Of a stretch of DNA of 64,000 nt, positions 1 through 11,836 are shown piece after piece; within the stretch, counting starts at the first letter, position 1; the number at the start of each line of letters is the position of its first letter. The DNA is taken from NCBI RefSeq assembly GCF_958979055.1, contig NC_084898.1, positions 2,180,001 to 2,244,000 of the forward strand. The letters are read 5' to 3'. Made by a program: the position numbers and the translations under genes. The notes under the pieces were generated by a model. The model did not search any database. It worked only from the letters and a program-made list of their open reading frames with translations, and was not told the origin of the DNA. This DNA is from Alnus glutinosa. Its lineage: Eukaryota; Streptophyta; Magnoliopsida; Fagales; Betulaceae.

Positions 1-544
1 TTACTGATCATTGTGTTCTTGGAGCCCCAATTCTTATAAACATTATAATACAACTTGAAAAGTCCCATCAATATAGGCAAGATGGTAAATTATTGAGCGG
101 ACAAAGTTTTCCTCCAGACTCTCCTCCTATCGAGTCGATCTATTAAATAAACATGTGTTCTAAATGCATGTCGTTTTTACCTATATTGTTAAAAATATAT
201 GTAAAATCATATCCATTTTGGATAAAAGTGAAGTCAATAGTCTGGATTAGAGAAAGTACATTCTTCCAATCTATTTAATTGGATGAAAATTCATATATAA
301 TCAGCAGAGGGCTTAGCAAACTTGTTTGATTTATTTTTTATTAGAGAAAAAAAAAATTAACAAATATAAATCCGAAACTCATCCCAAAAAGAATACTCGA
401 AGGAAAGACTTATCATCTAATGGTAATTAATAGTAGATAATTGCATTAGATAAATGGTTCTAATTCAAGGAATTGCAAAGAGTTTGATTAATTTGTTGTC
501 TACGTACCACACAAATCTCAAGCATAGGCATATCATTATGTAGT

Positions 545-545
<1 letters not shown>

Positions 546-641
<96 letters not shown>
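546..641. repeat. Compound (AC)n-(AT)n microsatellite
   Basis: An uninterrupted AC dinucleotide run from 546 to about 618 passes directly into an AT run ending near 641. Such compound tracts are highly mutable and useful as length markers. Open reading frames across it are low-complexity artefacts. Confidence 0.97.
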
Positions 642-1331
642 GAGAAGTACATAAAGAACAAGATTTCATCAATTTTTTTTTATTTATTCAATTTGTTAAA
701 TCAGTTCTACACTGTTAATTTAACATGATATTACACAATTGTTGTTTATTCAACTAATCTTCTATACTATTCTCGAGGACAAGCAATCCCAAGATGTAGG
801 AAAATGAAAGATTAACTCTTTTCTTTTTCTTTTATTGTTGTGTATATATATTAAGATTAGAGTAGATAGCTAGCAACCCCATTGTATTTAGCATAGGTGA
901 TAGAACTGGGTTCTTAGCTTATATATATATATATCCAGAGGATCGGATCGGAGCTCCATTGATGATTGGATCGGATCGGGATAAGAGAGATCGAGATGGC
1001 CGGAAGAGAGATGAAATAGATAGGATGTAAAGGTAGAAGTGTAGTTTTGGGGGTCCACCATGAGAGAGCCCGACAAAGAGCATCTTTTAATGCATGGGTT
1101 TGCGCCCTCTGGCTCATGCGAGCGTCTTTGTTGCTTCAGTTTCAGTATCAGCGAACTCTCCGGCGCTCGTGCTGTGGCGCTTTGTGTGTGTGAGTATGTG
1201 TGTGCGTGCGTGCGTGTTTGTGTGTCAGCGCCACCCACGCGTCTTTACTCTCTCACTCCCACGCCCCCAACACTCTGGATTATGCGGTCAAACCATGCCC
1301 GCCACCAACCTTACACCCTGTATGTTCCAAC

Positions 1332-1374
1332 CTCTCTCCCTCTCTCTCTCTCTCCCCCTCTCTCTCTCTCTCAG
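1332..1374. repeat. CT-rich microsatellite
   Basis: An interrupted CT tract with short CCC interruptions. It lies 3' of a TG/GC-rich stretch (about 1178-1230) with GTGTG and GCGTGCGTGCG runs. No gene is attached to it with confidence. Confidence 0.85.
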
Positions 1375-1680
1375 CTACAGTATTTGGTATATATTATTAT
1401 CATTGGGTTTGAATTTGATTGGTCATTTGACTTCAAATGGGGATGGATTATTTAGTAGTACTAGCGCGCCTTCACTTTTCAACTTCAATTTTCTAGGCAT
1501 TCTAAAAATAAAAATGCAATTTAGTAGACTGTTACAAGATTATCATATTGCTGAGTTGACATGACTGTGAGAATTAGCTTTTGATTTTTATTTTTTTTTT
1601 AATCGTCATTTTTTATCCAAATGCTATTTTTTATTAATGTTACGTCATTCTAGTTGTATAATAGTCTAATACTACATGGT

Positions 1681-1860
1681 AGGGTTGGCACATGCTTCGA
1701 AACGACCCGAACCCGGCATGTGACATGATGACAGTCAATTTTTGACATGACCCGCCAACCTGACACGAACTCGTTACAAAATTAGAGGGTTATAGTTGAA
1801 GGGTTTAACTTGTTTAATTAAATAGGTCGGATTATGATTGACCTATATAATCACCCCTAC
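1681..1860. repeat. Dispersed repeat, copy 1 (GACCCG-rich element)
   Basis: Begins AGGGTTGGCACATGC and carries several GACCCG/GACACGA motifs followed by GAAGGGTTTAACTTGTTTAA. The same modules recur at 4319-4505 in a different order. The motif style matches non-autonomous DNA transposons common in dicots, but the ends and target duplication are not clear here, so the class is an inference. Confidence 0.5.
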
Positions 1861-2133
1861 TAAATAGCATTATTCTTCTTAAAAATAAAAAAAATAACTC
1901 CATTAGAGTTTAGAAGGTAGCTAGCACAAATCTGTCCTCATAGCCAAACCGGCCAGTAAGAAAATAGGAGCTAAGAGCACTAACTAGTGAAGAAAATCGG
2001 AGCTATGATCATATTAGCAAGCTGCCATTGTCATGGGCTTTGAGTAATTTCACGGAAATGTTTTGGGGTTTGAGGCAGATTGCCCCTTTTAATATATATA
2101 GCAACTTAATTGTATAGTTGCACTTGCCCTTCC

Positions 2134-2601
2134 CCATATATAAGATTTAGGTAGAAAGAAGCTTTCATTCACATAAGCTCACTCAATTAGCTAGGTATAT
2201 ATTTCATTCATCGTCTGTTTGTGTTTACAAGGTATATATGCTTAGATAAACCAATATATATATATATACGTACATGAGATAGCATCTTTGGGCGAAGTAA
2301 ACAAAGAAGATCTTTCGGTATATATATATGATCGGCTAAATTTAACAAAGATTATCCATATAGAGCTGAACTTGTTCAAATAATTTACTAATCAACCCCA
2401 TTTGCAGTACTACTGGTCATGGATGCTTTTCTGAATCATGCACTGCCTATCATCACAGCTAAGGGGACAAGAAATGTGCTTGTAATGGGTATGTTTATTA
2501 CCTCTTGTTTTGAGGCATGTGTTTTTTGTTTTCAGTATGAAAATGCAAAAGTAAAACTTCTTTCTTGTAATGACCTACCTTCAATTTTGTACCCAAACTA
2601 A
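2134..2601 (+). other. Possible small transcription unit or orphan first exon
   Basis: A TATA-like CATATATAAGA near 2134 is followed about 285 bases later by an ATG at 2419 opening a 60-codon frame (start MDAFLNHALPIITAKG). Inside it, the sequence ATGG|GTATGTTT near 2487-2495 could be a splice donor. I do not recognise the peptide and found no matching downstream exon. It could be a non-coding transcript, a broken gene start, or chance. Confidence 0.2.
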
Positions 2602-3265
2602 ACTTCTTAAGAGGTCATCAATCTTAGTACTATTATCGCATAAATACGTTATCACGACTTTAAAACGTGTTGTATAAAAAAAAGTACGAATCTATGTACA
2701 TGATATAAACACATCTTCATTCTCATAACTTACGATTTGAGCCGTCACAATATTCTTGTTTTGTGTTCTGAAAAAACAAAAGACACAAAACAAAGACAGA
2801 GACACAAATGAAATGGCCAATACTTGTAAGTCTTTTGAGGGGTTGTTTTCAGTAAACTGTTTTAGACCAATTATATATAAAAGCTGTGATTTTGGTCCCT
2901 TATGGCCCATAATGGCCCGTTGGGAGACGTATGTTTGATATTAAAAGGAGACCAAGTCAGTGAGCAGCTAGATTTGTTCCTTCTCTTTGGTTTGTTCTGA
3001 AATACCATTGCTGTAGACCAATGGCGAACGAGAGTTTTCTTGGTCACTAGTAAACTCTAAAGAGGGGCAACTAAGTGGAATCGGAGAAAGTAAAAGATGA
3101 AGAAGTTCAGTGGAATAGACCCGAAAATAGAGGGGGAAAAGACACGTATCATGCTTACAGATGCATGTGGACCCTTAACATTAAGGTTTAGACTTTAGAG
3201 ATAAAGATGGAATTTTGCAGACCCTTGTGGTGCATGTGGGGTCATACAAAGTTGAAGAACACACC

Positions 3266-3290
3266 CCTCTCTCTCTCTCTCTCTCTCTTG
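3266..3290. repeat. (CT)n microsatellite
   Basis: Short uninterrupted CT run in AT-rich intergenic DNA. Confidence 0.85.
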
Positions 3291-4318
3291 TTATTTACAG
3301 GGCAGTCCAATTTTAATGGGCCAGTTCTTATTGTTTCATTTAAATTACCCCAAAGTGCCATGAATTGTTAGTAGTTTAGGCATAAAATGTGAGAGTTTTT
3401 ATGGGTTTTGTCCAAACGGGTAGCTAGGTGGCCTCCTCAAAATCTATTTGGGCAGTGGACCTCATAAAAATTTTCTCACATTTGTTGTTCGAATTATTAG
3501 CAATCCGTGTAGCAAAATTGATCGATGTGGATCTCTATTTCTCCATTTCACTTAACTGGAGATGAGATATTTCATGGTCCAAACTTAATGTTGTTGCATC
3601 TGACGGTATAAATGATGTCACATCATTTAAAGTTTTTGAATGACGTGCCAACATACTTATCACATCAGATTATTTACACCGGCTATTAGATACAAAAATA
3701 TTAAATTATGATAATGAAATTACTCATTTTTATTTCACTTTGAACGGAAAGGTTCTTATTCCACCTTTTCATTCCCAAAAAGAAGACTTTGGCCTACTTT
3801 TATTAAAAAAAAAAATAAAAAAATAGGGGATTTTCCATATAAAAATTAAGTGTGAAGACAGTAAGATTGTGGGAGAACTCTAGTACTTATTTTTTCACGA
3901 AGTTATCTTCACTGTTAATTTTGGCGCAAAAAGATCCCTAGTGATTTTTCCATAGGAGGTAATTAAGCCAAACTCCAAAAGTATAGTACCACCATGAATT
4001 AATTATATGTGATGCCCAAGAACAATAGAGAGAGTGGTCCTAATTAAGGTTTCAGATAGTCAGAGATTCAAGATAAGTTCAAAGCTAGAAAAAATTAATT
4101 CCAACAGTCGATCGGTGCAAACATGGTTAAATGCATGATTCATTTGTGATCTTGGAACTAAGCCTTATATGTATCAAGAGAAAATTAAGCAACTAGCGAC
4201 TAGCGTATGGGGAAAGCATAATGAGATTGAGAGCTAGCTAGTGTAGAAACCTTATGACCAATAATACCATTCAAGAATGAGTAATGCTATTCTTTATATT
4301 TATTTATCATACTTATAT

Positions 4319-4505
4319 TTAGGGTACGGTTGGCAAGTTTTGACATGATCTTTAAATCCGACACAAAATTAAAGGATTAGGGTTGAAGAGTTTAACCTGT
4401 TTAATTAAATGGGCCGAGTTAATAATGCATGTTGACTTATATAATTTTATATCCATGCTTCGACATGACCTGAACTCGACATGCGAATAGGAACTGTCAC
4501 ATCTA
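4319..4505. repeat. Dispersed repeat, copy 2 (GACCCG-rich element)
   Basis: Shares the modules of 1681-1860: a GGTTGGCA start, GGGTTGAAGAGTTTAACCTG followed by TTTAATTAAAT, and a CATGCTTCGACATGACC block. Here the CATGCTTCG block sits at the right end, while in the first copy it sits at the left end. This suggests each copy keeps a different part of a longer element. Confidence 0.5.
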
Positions 4506-4756
4506 CTAACCTACTTATATTATACCGGATGACGTAATATGTTTTAAGTAGTTTTTCATGCGATAAAATAAGAGTGATGAGTAGCATTTCTATTTCTAAA
4601 ATAGTCAGCTAGGTTTATGATTAGCTGTGAAAGACATAATTGAACATTTTAAGGGACTTAGGACAATTAATGCGAAGTTAAGAAAGCATAAAATAGTAAT
4701 TTTCTTCTCTGAGGATATATAGATATGCAAGGAGAGAACGTGTAGTGCTGGAAGAA

Positions 4757-4758
4757 AC

Positions 4759-4782
<24 letters not shown>
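4757..4782. repeat. (GA)n tract upstream of the AHL gene
   Basis: A GA run about 520 bases upstream of the AHL start codon. GA/CT tracts are common in plant core promoters and leaders, so a regulatory role is possible but not shown. Confidence 0.75.
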
Positions 4783-4789
<7 letters not shown>

Positions 4790-5303
4790 ACCCATCCACC
4801 GCCCATAAGCACGCAGCCTTACCGAAACCAAACCCATCTCTGATCTATTTTGTCAATCTAACCCTAACCCAACACTATCCCCTAGAAGAAGAGAACCCCC
4901 CCCCAACCTATCCTTTCCTCTTCACTCCTCTCCCAAACTCTCAACAACACCACCAAGATAGAGATCACTATAACCATTACAAAAGCTTCCCTAAAAGATG
5001 GTAAGTTCAGCTCAGAATTAAATTCGGTGGATGACACCAAAAATCCACTCATTCTCTCCTTTCTCTTCAAGGGTACCGCTGCTGATTAGTTCATTAAACT
5101 AGATAAAGCAACAAGAAAGCAAGAAAAGGGAGACACCCAGAAGTCTTGTTATTATTTATTCCCCTTGTTGCTCCCACTTTCTTCCTTTTTCTTTTTCAAA
5201 TTACACAAGCTTTACTCCTTTGTCTTTCCATTAATTTCTTGGTCTAATTGTACTTGGCTTCTGTCTGTGTAAGAAAGTTGAGGGTTTTGAGGTCAAACAA
5301 GTA

Positions 5304-6191
5304 ATGGATGGGCATGGCCATTCTCTTCCCCCTCCTTTCCACACAAGAGATCTCCATCTACACCACCACCAACAGCAGCAGCAGCAGCAATTTCACCACC
5401 AACAGCAGAATTCAGAAGATGAGCAAAGCGGCAGCAGCGGCCTCAACCGGCCTCAGAAACGCGATCGTGACGAAAACAACAGCAGCAGCAACAACGAAGG
5501 CAACGAACTTGTCATGGGCTCTGGTGGGGATGGAGAGATCACAAGAAGACCCCGCGGAAGACCCGCCGGATCCAAGAACAAGCCTAAGCCGCCGATCATC
5601 ATCACTCGCGACAGCGCCAACGCTTTACGCACCCATGTGATGGAAATTGGTGATGGGTGTGATATTGTTGAGAGCGTTGCTACCTTTGCTAGAAGACGCC
5701 AGAGAGGTGTCTGCATAATGAGTGGAACAGGCACGGTGACTAATGTGACTCTCCGGCAGCCGGCCACACCCGGTGCAATCGTGACTCTACACGGCCGATT
5801 CGAGATCTTATCTCTCGCAGGATCGTTCTTGCCACCACCAGCACCGCCAGCCGCTACGGGCTTGACAATATACTTAGCAGGAGGACAAGGCCAGGTGGTC
5901 GGGGGTAGCGTCGTCGGGACGCTAATTGCAGCCGGCCCGGTCGTGATCATGGCAGCCTCGTTTAGCAACGCCGCATACGAAAGGCTTCCACTAGAAGACG
6001 AGGAGACTCCACTGCCAATGCAACCGGGTACAATTGGGTCCCCGGGTGCGGTCAGTCAGCAGCAACAGCAGCAGCAACAACTCTTGGGAGATGCAAATGG
6101 GCCTCTTTTCCATCCCATGGCTCCTAATCTTCTCAACTCTATTCAATTGCCAGCTGAGGCATACTGGAATACTGGTCGCCCTCCATTCTGA
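5304..6191 (+). CDS. AHL: AT-hook motif nuclear-localized (AHL) protein, clade A type
   Basis: Intronless frame of 295 aa encoding a plant AHL DNA-binding regulator, a family that binds AT-rich DNA and represses growth genes as homo- and hetero-trimers in the nucleus. Visible parts: a His/Gln-rich N-terminus (residues about 19-35); one AT-hook with core [17 protein letters not shown] (81-97); a PPC/DUF296 domain (about 106-225) containing the signature GRFEIL (164-169) and [10 protein letters not shown]; a second poly-Gln run (252-259); and a family-typical C-terminus ending GRPPF. A single AT-hook and no intron fit clade A. The start is the first ATG of the frame, with CT-rich leader upstream. 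A good donor-like GTAAGT at 5001 raises the possibility of a 5' leader intron, which I cannot confirm. Length and domain order are normal, with no damage. The exact Arabidopsis orthologue (AHL15-AHL29 range) is not assigned. Confidence 0.96.
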   Translation: MDGHGHSLPPPFHTRDLHLHHHQQQQQQQFHHQQQNSEDEQSGSSGLNRPQKRDRDENNSSSNNEGNELVMGSGGDGEITRRPRGRPAGSKNKPKPPIIITRDSANALRTHVMEIGDGCDIVESVATFARRRQRGVCIMSGTGTVTNVTLRQPATPGAIVTLHGRFEILSLAGSFLPPPAPPAATGLTIYLAGGQGQVVGGSVVGTLIAAGPVVIMAASFSNAAYERLPLEDEETPLPMQPGTIGSPGAVSQQQQQQQQLLGDANGPLFHPMAPNLLNSIQLPAEAYWNTGRPPF

Positions 6192-7185
6192 CCACAATAG
6201 CACCAGGTTTCTCATCACTTTCACATCGAGCATAGCTAGGAAAGTTTGGTTGTTAAGCATTTGCAGGTCTTTTCTGCTCCTTCTTGCTAGTTTTTTTTTT
6301 TTTTTTGGTTTCGCGTTTGATTATTAGGTGATGTGTTTACACGTTGATTGACGGGCTGTGTAAATTCATGGATTATTGGAGTGAGTTTGATGGTATTCAA
6401 ATAACTGTTAAACCAATTCTCTAGGAGAGTATTATTTTATGCAGCATTTAGCAAGAAAGATAAAAACGTATTATAAGACAATTATATTTGCGTTGTTTGA
6501 ATCAATATTATGATTGTTGTTTGTGCGAAGATGGTGATAAGGGAAGTTAGGGTGCATTAAAGCGACGGTTTCAATGGGGGTGGCATTGTCAATATTCTGT
6601 TTACGAGATCAAGGAAATGAGGTATGGGCTTTCTTTCTTTCTAGAGACATGAAAATATTTGGGGTGATGGTTTACACGTGCGCTGCTCTGATCAAGCTCC
6701 TTTTCGAGGCAAATAACACCACCAACACTCCCATTAAAAGGTAACAACAACAACCATCTCTCTCTCGTGGAAAGTTTTCAAGTGTAGACTTCTCGGGAAA
6801 AGAATTCCTTTGAGAGAAGGTTCAAGCCATAGCCAGCCAATTAAACGTAACCCAGTACTTCAGATTTCTCTTAAACACATTGCTTTAATTGCTTCCAAAA
6901 GCTTGGTCGTTCAGCCTTACAAACTTCTCCATTATTCTTCTTTGAAGACCTCTCAAGTCTCTCTAACTTTTTCTTATCTCAACTGATTTTATAATCAGAA
7001 GTCCGGTTCTTGAACTCTAAAGTCTCGTTCAACTATAAAAGTTGGAAATTTTCTCAGTTGTTGCTTTGATTTCGTTGCCAACCTCTTCTTTGTTGTTAGC
7101 TTGGTTGGTATCTCTCACTGCAGTATTTCACAGGCCTGTAGAGCTCTTGTTATCTAGCTGAATCTCAAAATTTGATTTTTTTTTT

Positions 7186-7579
7186 GGGTTAAATACATAT
7201 TTGCCCCATGTGTTTTACAACCTTTATTTTTTGCTCCCTCAGTTTCACTTTTTATCAAATTTGGTACCTATGGTATATGAAAAAACGGAAATGGTATATT
7301 CGTCTGATTTCCCGTCCAAAACTAACGTCTACCCACGGCATTTTCTGTCATGTTGTTGTCTGGATGTTGTTGGAAACGATGTGTAAAGATTTGGGTTCTG
7401 GACTTCAAATTTTTAGGTACCCAATGACGTTGGTGGACGTTAGTTTTGGACGAGAAATCAGACGGAGGTACCATTTCCGTCTTTTCATATACCACAGGTA
7501 CCAAATTTGATAAAAAGTGAAACTAAGGGGGCAAAAAAAAAAGGTCGTAAAGCACAGAGAACAAATATGTATTTAACCC
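7186..7579. mobile_element. Foldback (inverted-repeat) MITE-like element
   Basis: The ends are exact inverted repeats: GGGTTAAATACATATTTG at 7186-7203 and its complement at 7562-7579. Inverted similarity continues deep into the element, with GGTACC-bearing arms, ACGGAAATGGTA against TACCATTTCCGT, and AACTAACGTC against GACGTTAGTT. The flanks are T-runs, so a target duplication cannot be read. Long terminal inverted repeats suggest a Mutator-like non-autonomous element; the class is an inference. Confidence 0.8.
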
Positions 7580-8273
7580 TTTTTTTTTTTTTGTCTTGTT
7601 TTATATTGTTTTACTTCGTTGGAATCTTAAATGGGAGAATTAAGGAAGAGTAATCTAAATACTAAACTCTCTTGTAGCACTATTCATCGTCCTTTAATTT
7701 TTATTTTTAATTTTTATTAATTAAAACTGATAAAAAATAAAATGAGGGGTACAAACATATTAGTCCAACAGGATAAAAATTTAGTTTGTAGCATTATTCG
7801 GGAAAGAAAATATTGCCCATTTACTTTTGAATAAGCCACTTTTTGAGCTTTTAGCGCATTATTACATTACTTTAATTTGGTTTGGAAACTTAAAATAAGC
7901 TCGGGAACAAGAAATCTATTCTTGTTCCAAGCTAGTAGTAATCATCTTGGTTTTGAACTACCTTTAGCAAGTTTAATTTTATGAAAGTGCAAGCGTGGGA
8001 TTAGGATCTTCTCTATTTCAAATGTAATAGATACTATTCATTTTTATGGTCAGGATTTAAAGTTGATGCATATAATAGTGTGCGTACATGATTTTACATT
8101 ATTTAAATTTTTAAGAGACGTGTCAACTTTGACTTTATATATACCGTTAAATGCACAGACGTTACCTTTCATTTGAAATGGATACCATCCATTTCATTAA
8201 ATGAAATGCGGAGGACACTTTTACCATAAAAAATATCAAAGTACTATTACTACTTTTATTATAACTTCTTAAG

Positions 8274-8625
8274 AGCATTCATATCCGACTTAGCAAATTT
8301 TCTTTTAATTTTAGTTAAAAAAAAAAATCACATTTTTCTATTTTAGGGCATTTACATCTAGCTCAGCAAATATTTAGCTAAAAAAAACCTTTATCTATTT
8401 TAGTTATCCAATTTTCCAAAACACCTACATCCGGTTAAATATTTTAGTTATTCACTTTTACTATTCATTTTAAATATTATTTCTTTATCTATTTTCACTA
8501 TTTTCAAAGAGGAGATAGAATCAAATTAAATATTATATTAGTTCTATTTTTTTTTTAATATAAATTTGACGATGGTTTTTAGAGCTAGTCAAATCCTTAG
8601 CCAAAGACGCTAGTTGGATGTGAAG
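8274..8625. mobile_element. Probable AT-rich MITE
   Basis: Left end AAGAGCATTCATATCCGACT and right part GCTAGTTGGATGTGAAGC are roughly complementary and resemble termini of GAGCAT-type Tourist-like MITEs. The interior repeats GAGCATT/GGGCATTTACATC and TTTTAGTTA motifs. The ends are less well preserved than in the similar element at 12350-12831. Confidence 0.45.
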
Positions 8626-9479
8626 CTTTTTTTTGTATTTTTTTGTCATACGGCTAACCAAAACAGCCTATTACCTACCCACTTTTTCAAATCACTTACA
8701 AATATGCTTTATTTTTAACCATCAAACTTTCACTATTTCATTTAAATATTATTACTTTTTAAGAACTCACCTATATTTTAAAGTCAGGTGTATTTCTTAT
8801 CATGAACCAAAAAGTTAACATTTGGTGAGCACCGTAGCAACTCACCAATTTTGGGGCTAAAGGAGCTAGCTAGCCAAATAAAGTTACATTTTCACTCAAA
8901 TTTGCATTCCGAATAGTCAAAATAATCTTTAGCAGAGACGAAGTCAGAAATTTTTATAGGCAGGAGCTAATAGCCGAAAAAAAAATTTTGGTAGGGGCCA
9001 AGTAAGCTAAATTTTTATTTTTACGTTATATATATATATATTTTTTTTAGATTTGTTTTTTCCCACCTTTAATTTTTTTTTTTTTTTTAGTAAATTTTCT
9101 TTGGCCAGCAATGTGTGAATGCAACTCATATGGTAATTCATATTTTATAAAAATGAGTGCCATATATAGATCGTCATATTTCAGTGTCTAAATACGGTAA
9201 CCACACGGGCTGCCACGTAAACTATTATGTTAATTTGTAAATGTGGTAAATGTTATGTGAACTTTGGCACTCATCTTTATGTTAATTTATAAGAAATTTG
9301 TAATAAATATTATAATATCCCCTAGGGGCACTCATCTTTTTAACACAAATATGACTTTTGACTTTGATTATTTCGTTAATCAACTGTGAAATAGACAAAT
9401 TAATATGATCGATCGGATAGAGTAGAGAGACTTTTCGATCTCTATTAATTTTCTGATAGGGACATATATTTTAACTTTT

Positions 9480-9660
9480 AATACTAAGTGTCTTACAAAT
9501 TGATATTGATATGGCAGTTTACGTGACCCTAATCACGTCAATTACTAAACAATTAAATTTGATTGTGTTCGATATGATAGTGTACGTCATGTGAACAGTT
9601 TGTAAGTTTATTTGACACTTATCATGTCAGCTATTAAATAATTAAATTTAGAATAATGTT
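9480..9660. repeat. Dispersed repeat (CACTTATCATGTCAGCTA family), copy 1
   Basis: Contains TTTGTAAGTTTATTTGACAC, TTATCATGTCAGCTATTAAA and AACAATTAAATTTGATTGTG modules that recur with the same order near 58220-58530. No ends can be delimited. Class unknown. Confidence 0.5.
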
Positions 9661-10409
9661 ACTATTCACACTCTTATCACAGGAGTGACTTTTTAAGAGA
9701 TCGACTAACATGAAAAATTACTTAAAATTAATATGTTACGTTAACGGGTATGAAATGAATAATAAATAAATATAAAAAGTAGCATTATTTAAATTGGATT
9801 ATGACCGAATATATCAATATCAATTTTTGACCAGTTCTTAAAACAGCTAGATAGTTAGTTGAGCAAAAATTGGAGCCATTCTAGGTAATTGTCAAAGATT
9901 ACTGTTCTTGAGGTTGATTCTAGGTTGGCGTCTCTGCCTCCGCAACACTATCACTCAATCACAAATAAGTAGTGGTCAATGCCGTCCATATAAAAGAAAA
10001 GCTTGTGATTGTCATCCCCCTAGTCTTTACTACTACTTCTCATAGATTAAAAAGTTTACCAAAATGGAGAAATTCTCTCCCCTCCCCCTCCCTAAATCTG
10101 TAGATATCAAAGATAAACATGTCATGACTCTATACCCTACCAACAAGTTTAACATTGACCTCCACCATAATCAATATCAAGGCTTGACGTGCCGTGAATC
10201 CTCTTAAAAGAGAATATAGGTAGCGTGTAGTTGTCGTCAGCTCGTGCCATAAAGTATTGAATTAAGCCACGCAACAAGTGCAACCCTTGTATTTAGTTGT
10301 CACCATTGAGTTTAGAACTTTAAATAAACCGTGGGTGATAAGGTGAAAATCATTTATGTCATCGTGCCCCTTACGTCTTTGAGTGACCCATGATTCTCTT
10401 TAGAAATAG

Positions 10410-10600
10410 TTTTTTTTTTTTGGTGTACAACTTTATTTTAGGCAAGATTAAACTTCATTAAAACAGGAACTAATTATAAGAGGGGGGAGGGTGCCCCAAC
10501 ATCAAAGCCTCAAACAAATAAATACACCCCTATGTAGTCCGGTCCAAACCTTGTCTAGCTAGGATCGTGATGGCACCCTTTCAAACTCAGCCTCATGCCG
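10410..10600 (-). mobile_element. Probable LINE 3'-end fragment (minus orientation)
   Basis: A T-run at 10411-10423 read on the minus strand is a poly(A) tail preceded by TTTTAATGAAGTTTAATCTT, a form common at 3' ends of plant L1-like LINEs, and by GGGGCACCCTCCCCCC. No reverse-transcriptase sequence remains. The target duplication was not found. Confidence 0.45.
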
Positions 10601-11569
10601 ATCAAGGGGCCTAGCAGTGCTTGATAAAAACTAAAACAAGTAACTGAAAATGGGCAATAAAATGAGCCGATCCATTATTTCTTGGACTGTACGCCAAGAA
10701 AAAGGCTGCCATGAATGACGATTTTTTATGCAGGTTATGAGAAAGCTTGCTTGGAATGAAACCTGCAACAACAACAAGAGAACTTGAAGGATATGCAGCA
10801 GGAGATGGTAGGGACGCGCTGGTGAAAGGGAGTAAGGGAGGGTGGAGGGGAGGTTGGGGAACGCGAGGGAAGGGCACGTACGTTGGAAGTGGTGGTTGAA
10901 GGTGAATGACAGACGGATTTGGGAAACTGATATCTATGTTTGAAAACCCCAGATATGTCATTGATGGGTGGGGCATGGGGCTCACTCTTTAAGGAAAAGG
11001 GTGGGTGGAGCTAATCCTGAAGGTCAAGAATAAGAATCTTTCTCCTCCCTAGCGGGAAGGAAAAGGTAGTTCTTTTGGTGGTATTCCCCTTGTCTTTTGT
11101 CAAAAATGGTACTCATGGACTGCCCCGAACATATATGATTGGCGTGGCCTTTGCCCCCACCATAACCGTGGAATTTTCCCAAAAAATAATTAGAAAAGCT
11201 CCTGTTCAGATTGAGTTCATAGTCTCCCCATGAGAACTTAAACAGGAGTTACAGCATCAATCTCAAAACATTCCTAATATATTGGAAAGAATAGAAAGCA
11301 CACTTTGCTTACTTTAGACCATTAAAAAATGTCAAATCTGAGCACAGAATTTATGTACGAGCATCTCATAGATATCAGAATCAGTGAAAGAATGGAAGAC
11401 AGAATTTGGGTATTAAAAAGATCAGCATAACCCAAACAAATCAATCTGTGCTACATTAATGACAATGTCAATCTGAACATTTTTCCCATTTTTCCCAATT
11501 ATTCCATATACAAATCAATTTACATGCTGATTAGAAGCTAACATGGGATGGTGGTCATGCCTGGGTGAA

Positions 11570-11615
11570 AACGTTAAATTAGATCTTCAAAAAAAAAAAA
11601 AACGTTAAATTAGAT
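11570..11615. mobile_element. Tail-only poly(A) micro-insertion with 15-bp duplication
   Basis: Direct copies of AACGTTAAATTAGAT at 11570-11584 and 11601-11615 flank a 16-nt insert, CTTC followed by 12 A. The layout (direct duplication, short sequence, poly(A), duplication) is that of LINE-type target-primed reverse transcription, reduced almost to the tail. Replication slippage is the alternative. Confidence 0.65.
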
Positions 11616-11836
11616 TACATGACTAAGTTGAGTAACAAATTAGAGTTCGTATGTCATCAACTTCATATAAGGACTAATCATAACAAAACTTTGGCCAATA
11701 CAGCTTGACAGCATCAAACTCAAAGCATCCTGCTTGTTTTATCTTGAGGAAAGATAACTCCTTCCAGTTGGGATCGATATATGCATTTTACAATACTGTG
11801 CACACCTTCAGTTGCTGCAATTGTTTCACAAGTGTA

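Larger units (their letters stand above)
1..5303. other. Intergenic region upstream of the AHL gene
   Basis: No recognisable protein-coding gene. It holds an AC/AT microsatellite (546-641), TG-rich and CT-rich tracts (about 1178-1230 and 1332-1374), two diverged copies of a dispersed repeat (1681-1860 and 4319-4505), CT and GA tracts (3266-3290 and 4757-4782) and a possible small transcription unit near 2134-2601. The last 400 bases or so are CT-rich and probably hold the AHL promoter and leader. The rest is AT-rich with nothing I can name. Confidence 0.6.
6192..11836. other. Intergenic region between AHL and the kinesin 3' end
   Basis: No gene recognised. It contains the AHL 3' flank, a 394-bp foldback element (7186-7579), a MITE-like AT-rich block starting GAGCATTCATATCC (about 8274-8625), a GACGAAGTCAGAAATTTTTATAGG-like TE consensus remnant (about 8935-9050), a repeat block (9480-9660) that recurs near 58220-58530, a probable LINE 3' end (10410-10600), and a tail-only poly(A) insertion (11570-11615). 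A GA/GT-rich stretch at 10790-10890 is low complexity. The last few hundred bases should include the kinesin 3' UTR. Confidence 0.6.

Noticed and set aside
460..728. Frames on both strands across the AC/AT tract
   Set aside because: They encode only dipeptide runs from a microsatellite.
888..1564. Several overlapping frames of 67-156 codons
   Set aside because: They overlap TG, CT and GATCGG low-complexity tracts, occur on both strands, and show no family motif.
5308..6327. Other frames overlapping the AHL gene
   Set aside because: Shadows of the AHL coding sequence; CAG-repeat reading in other frames gives poly-Ala, poly-Ser or poly-Leu.
10611..10985. Proline-rich 124-codon minus frame
   Set aside because: Arises from a purine-rich stretch, has no recognisable domain and overlaps a probable LINE end.
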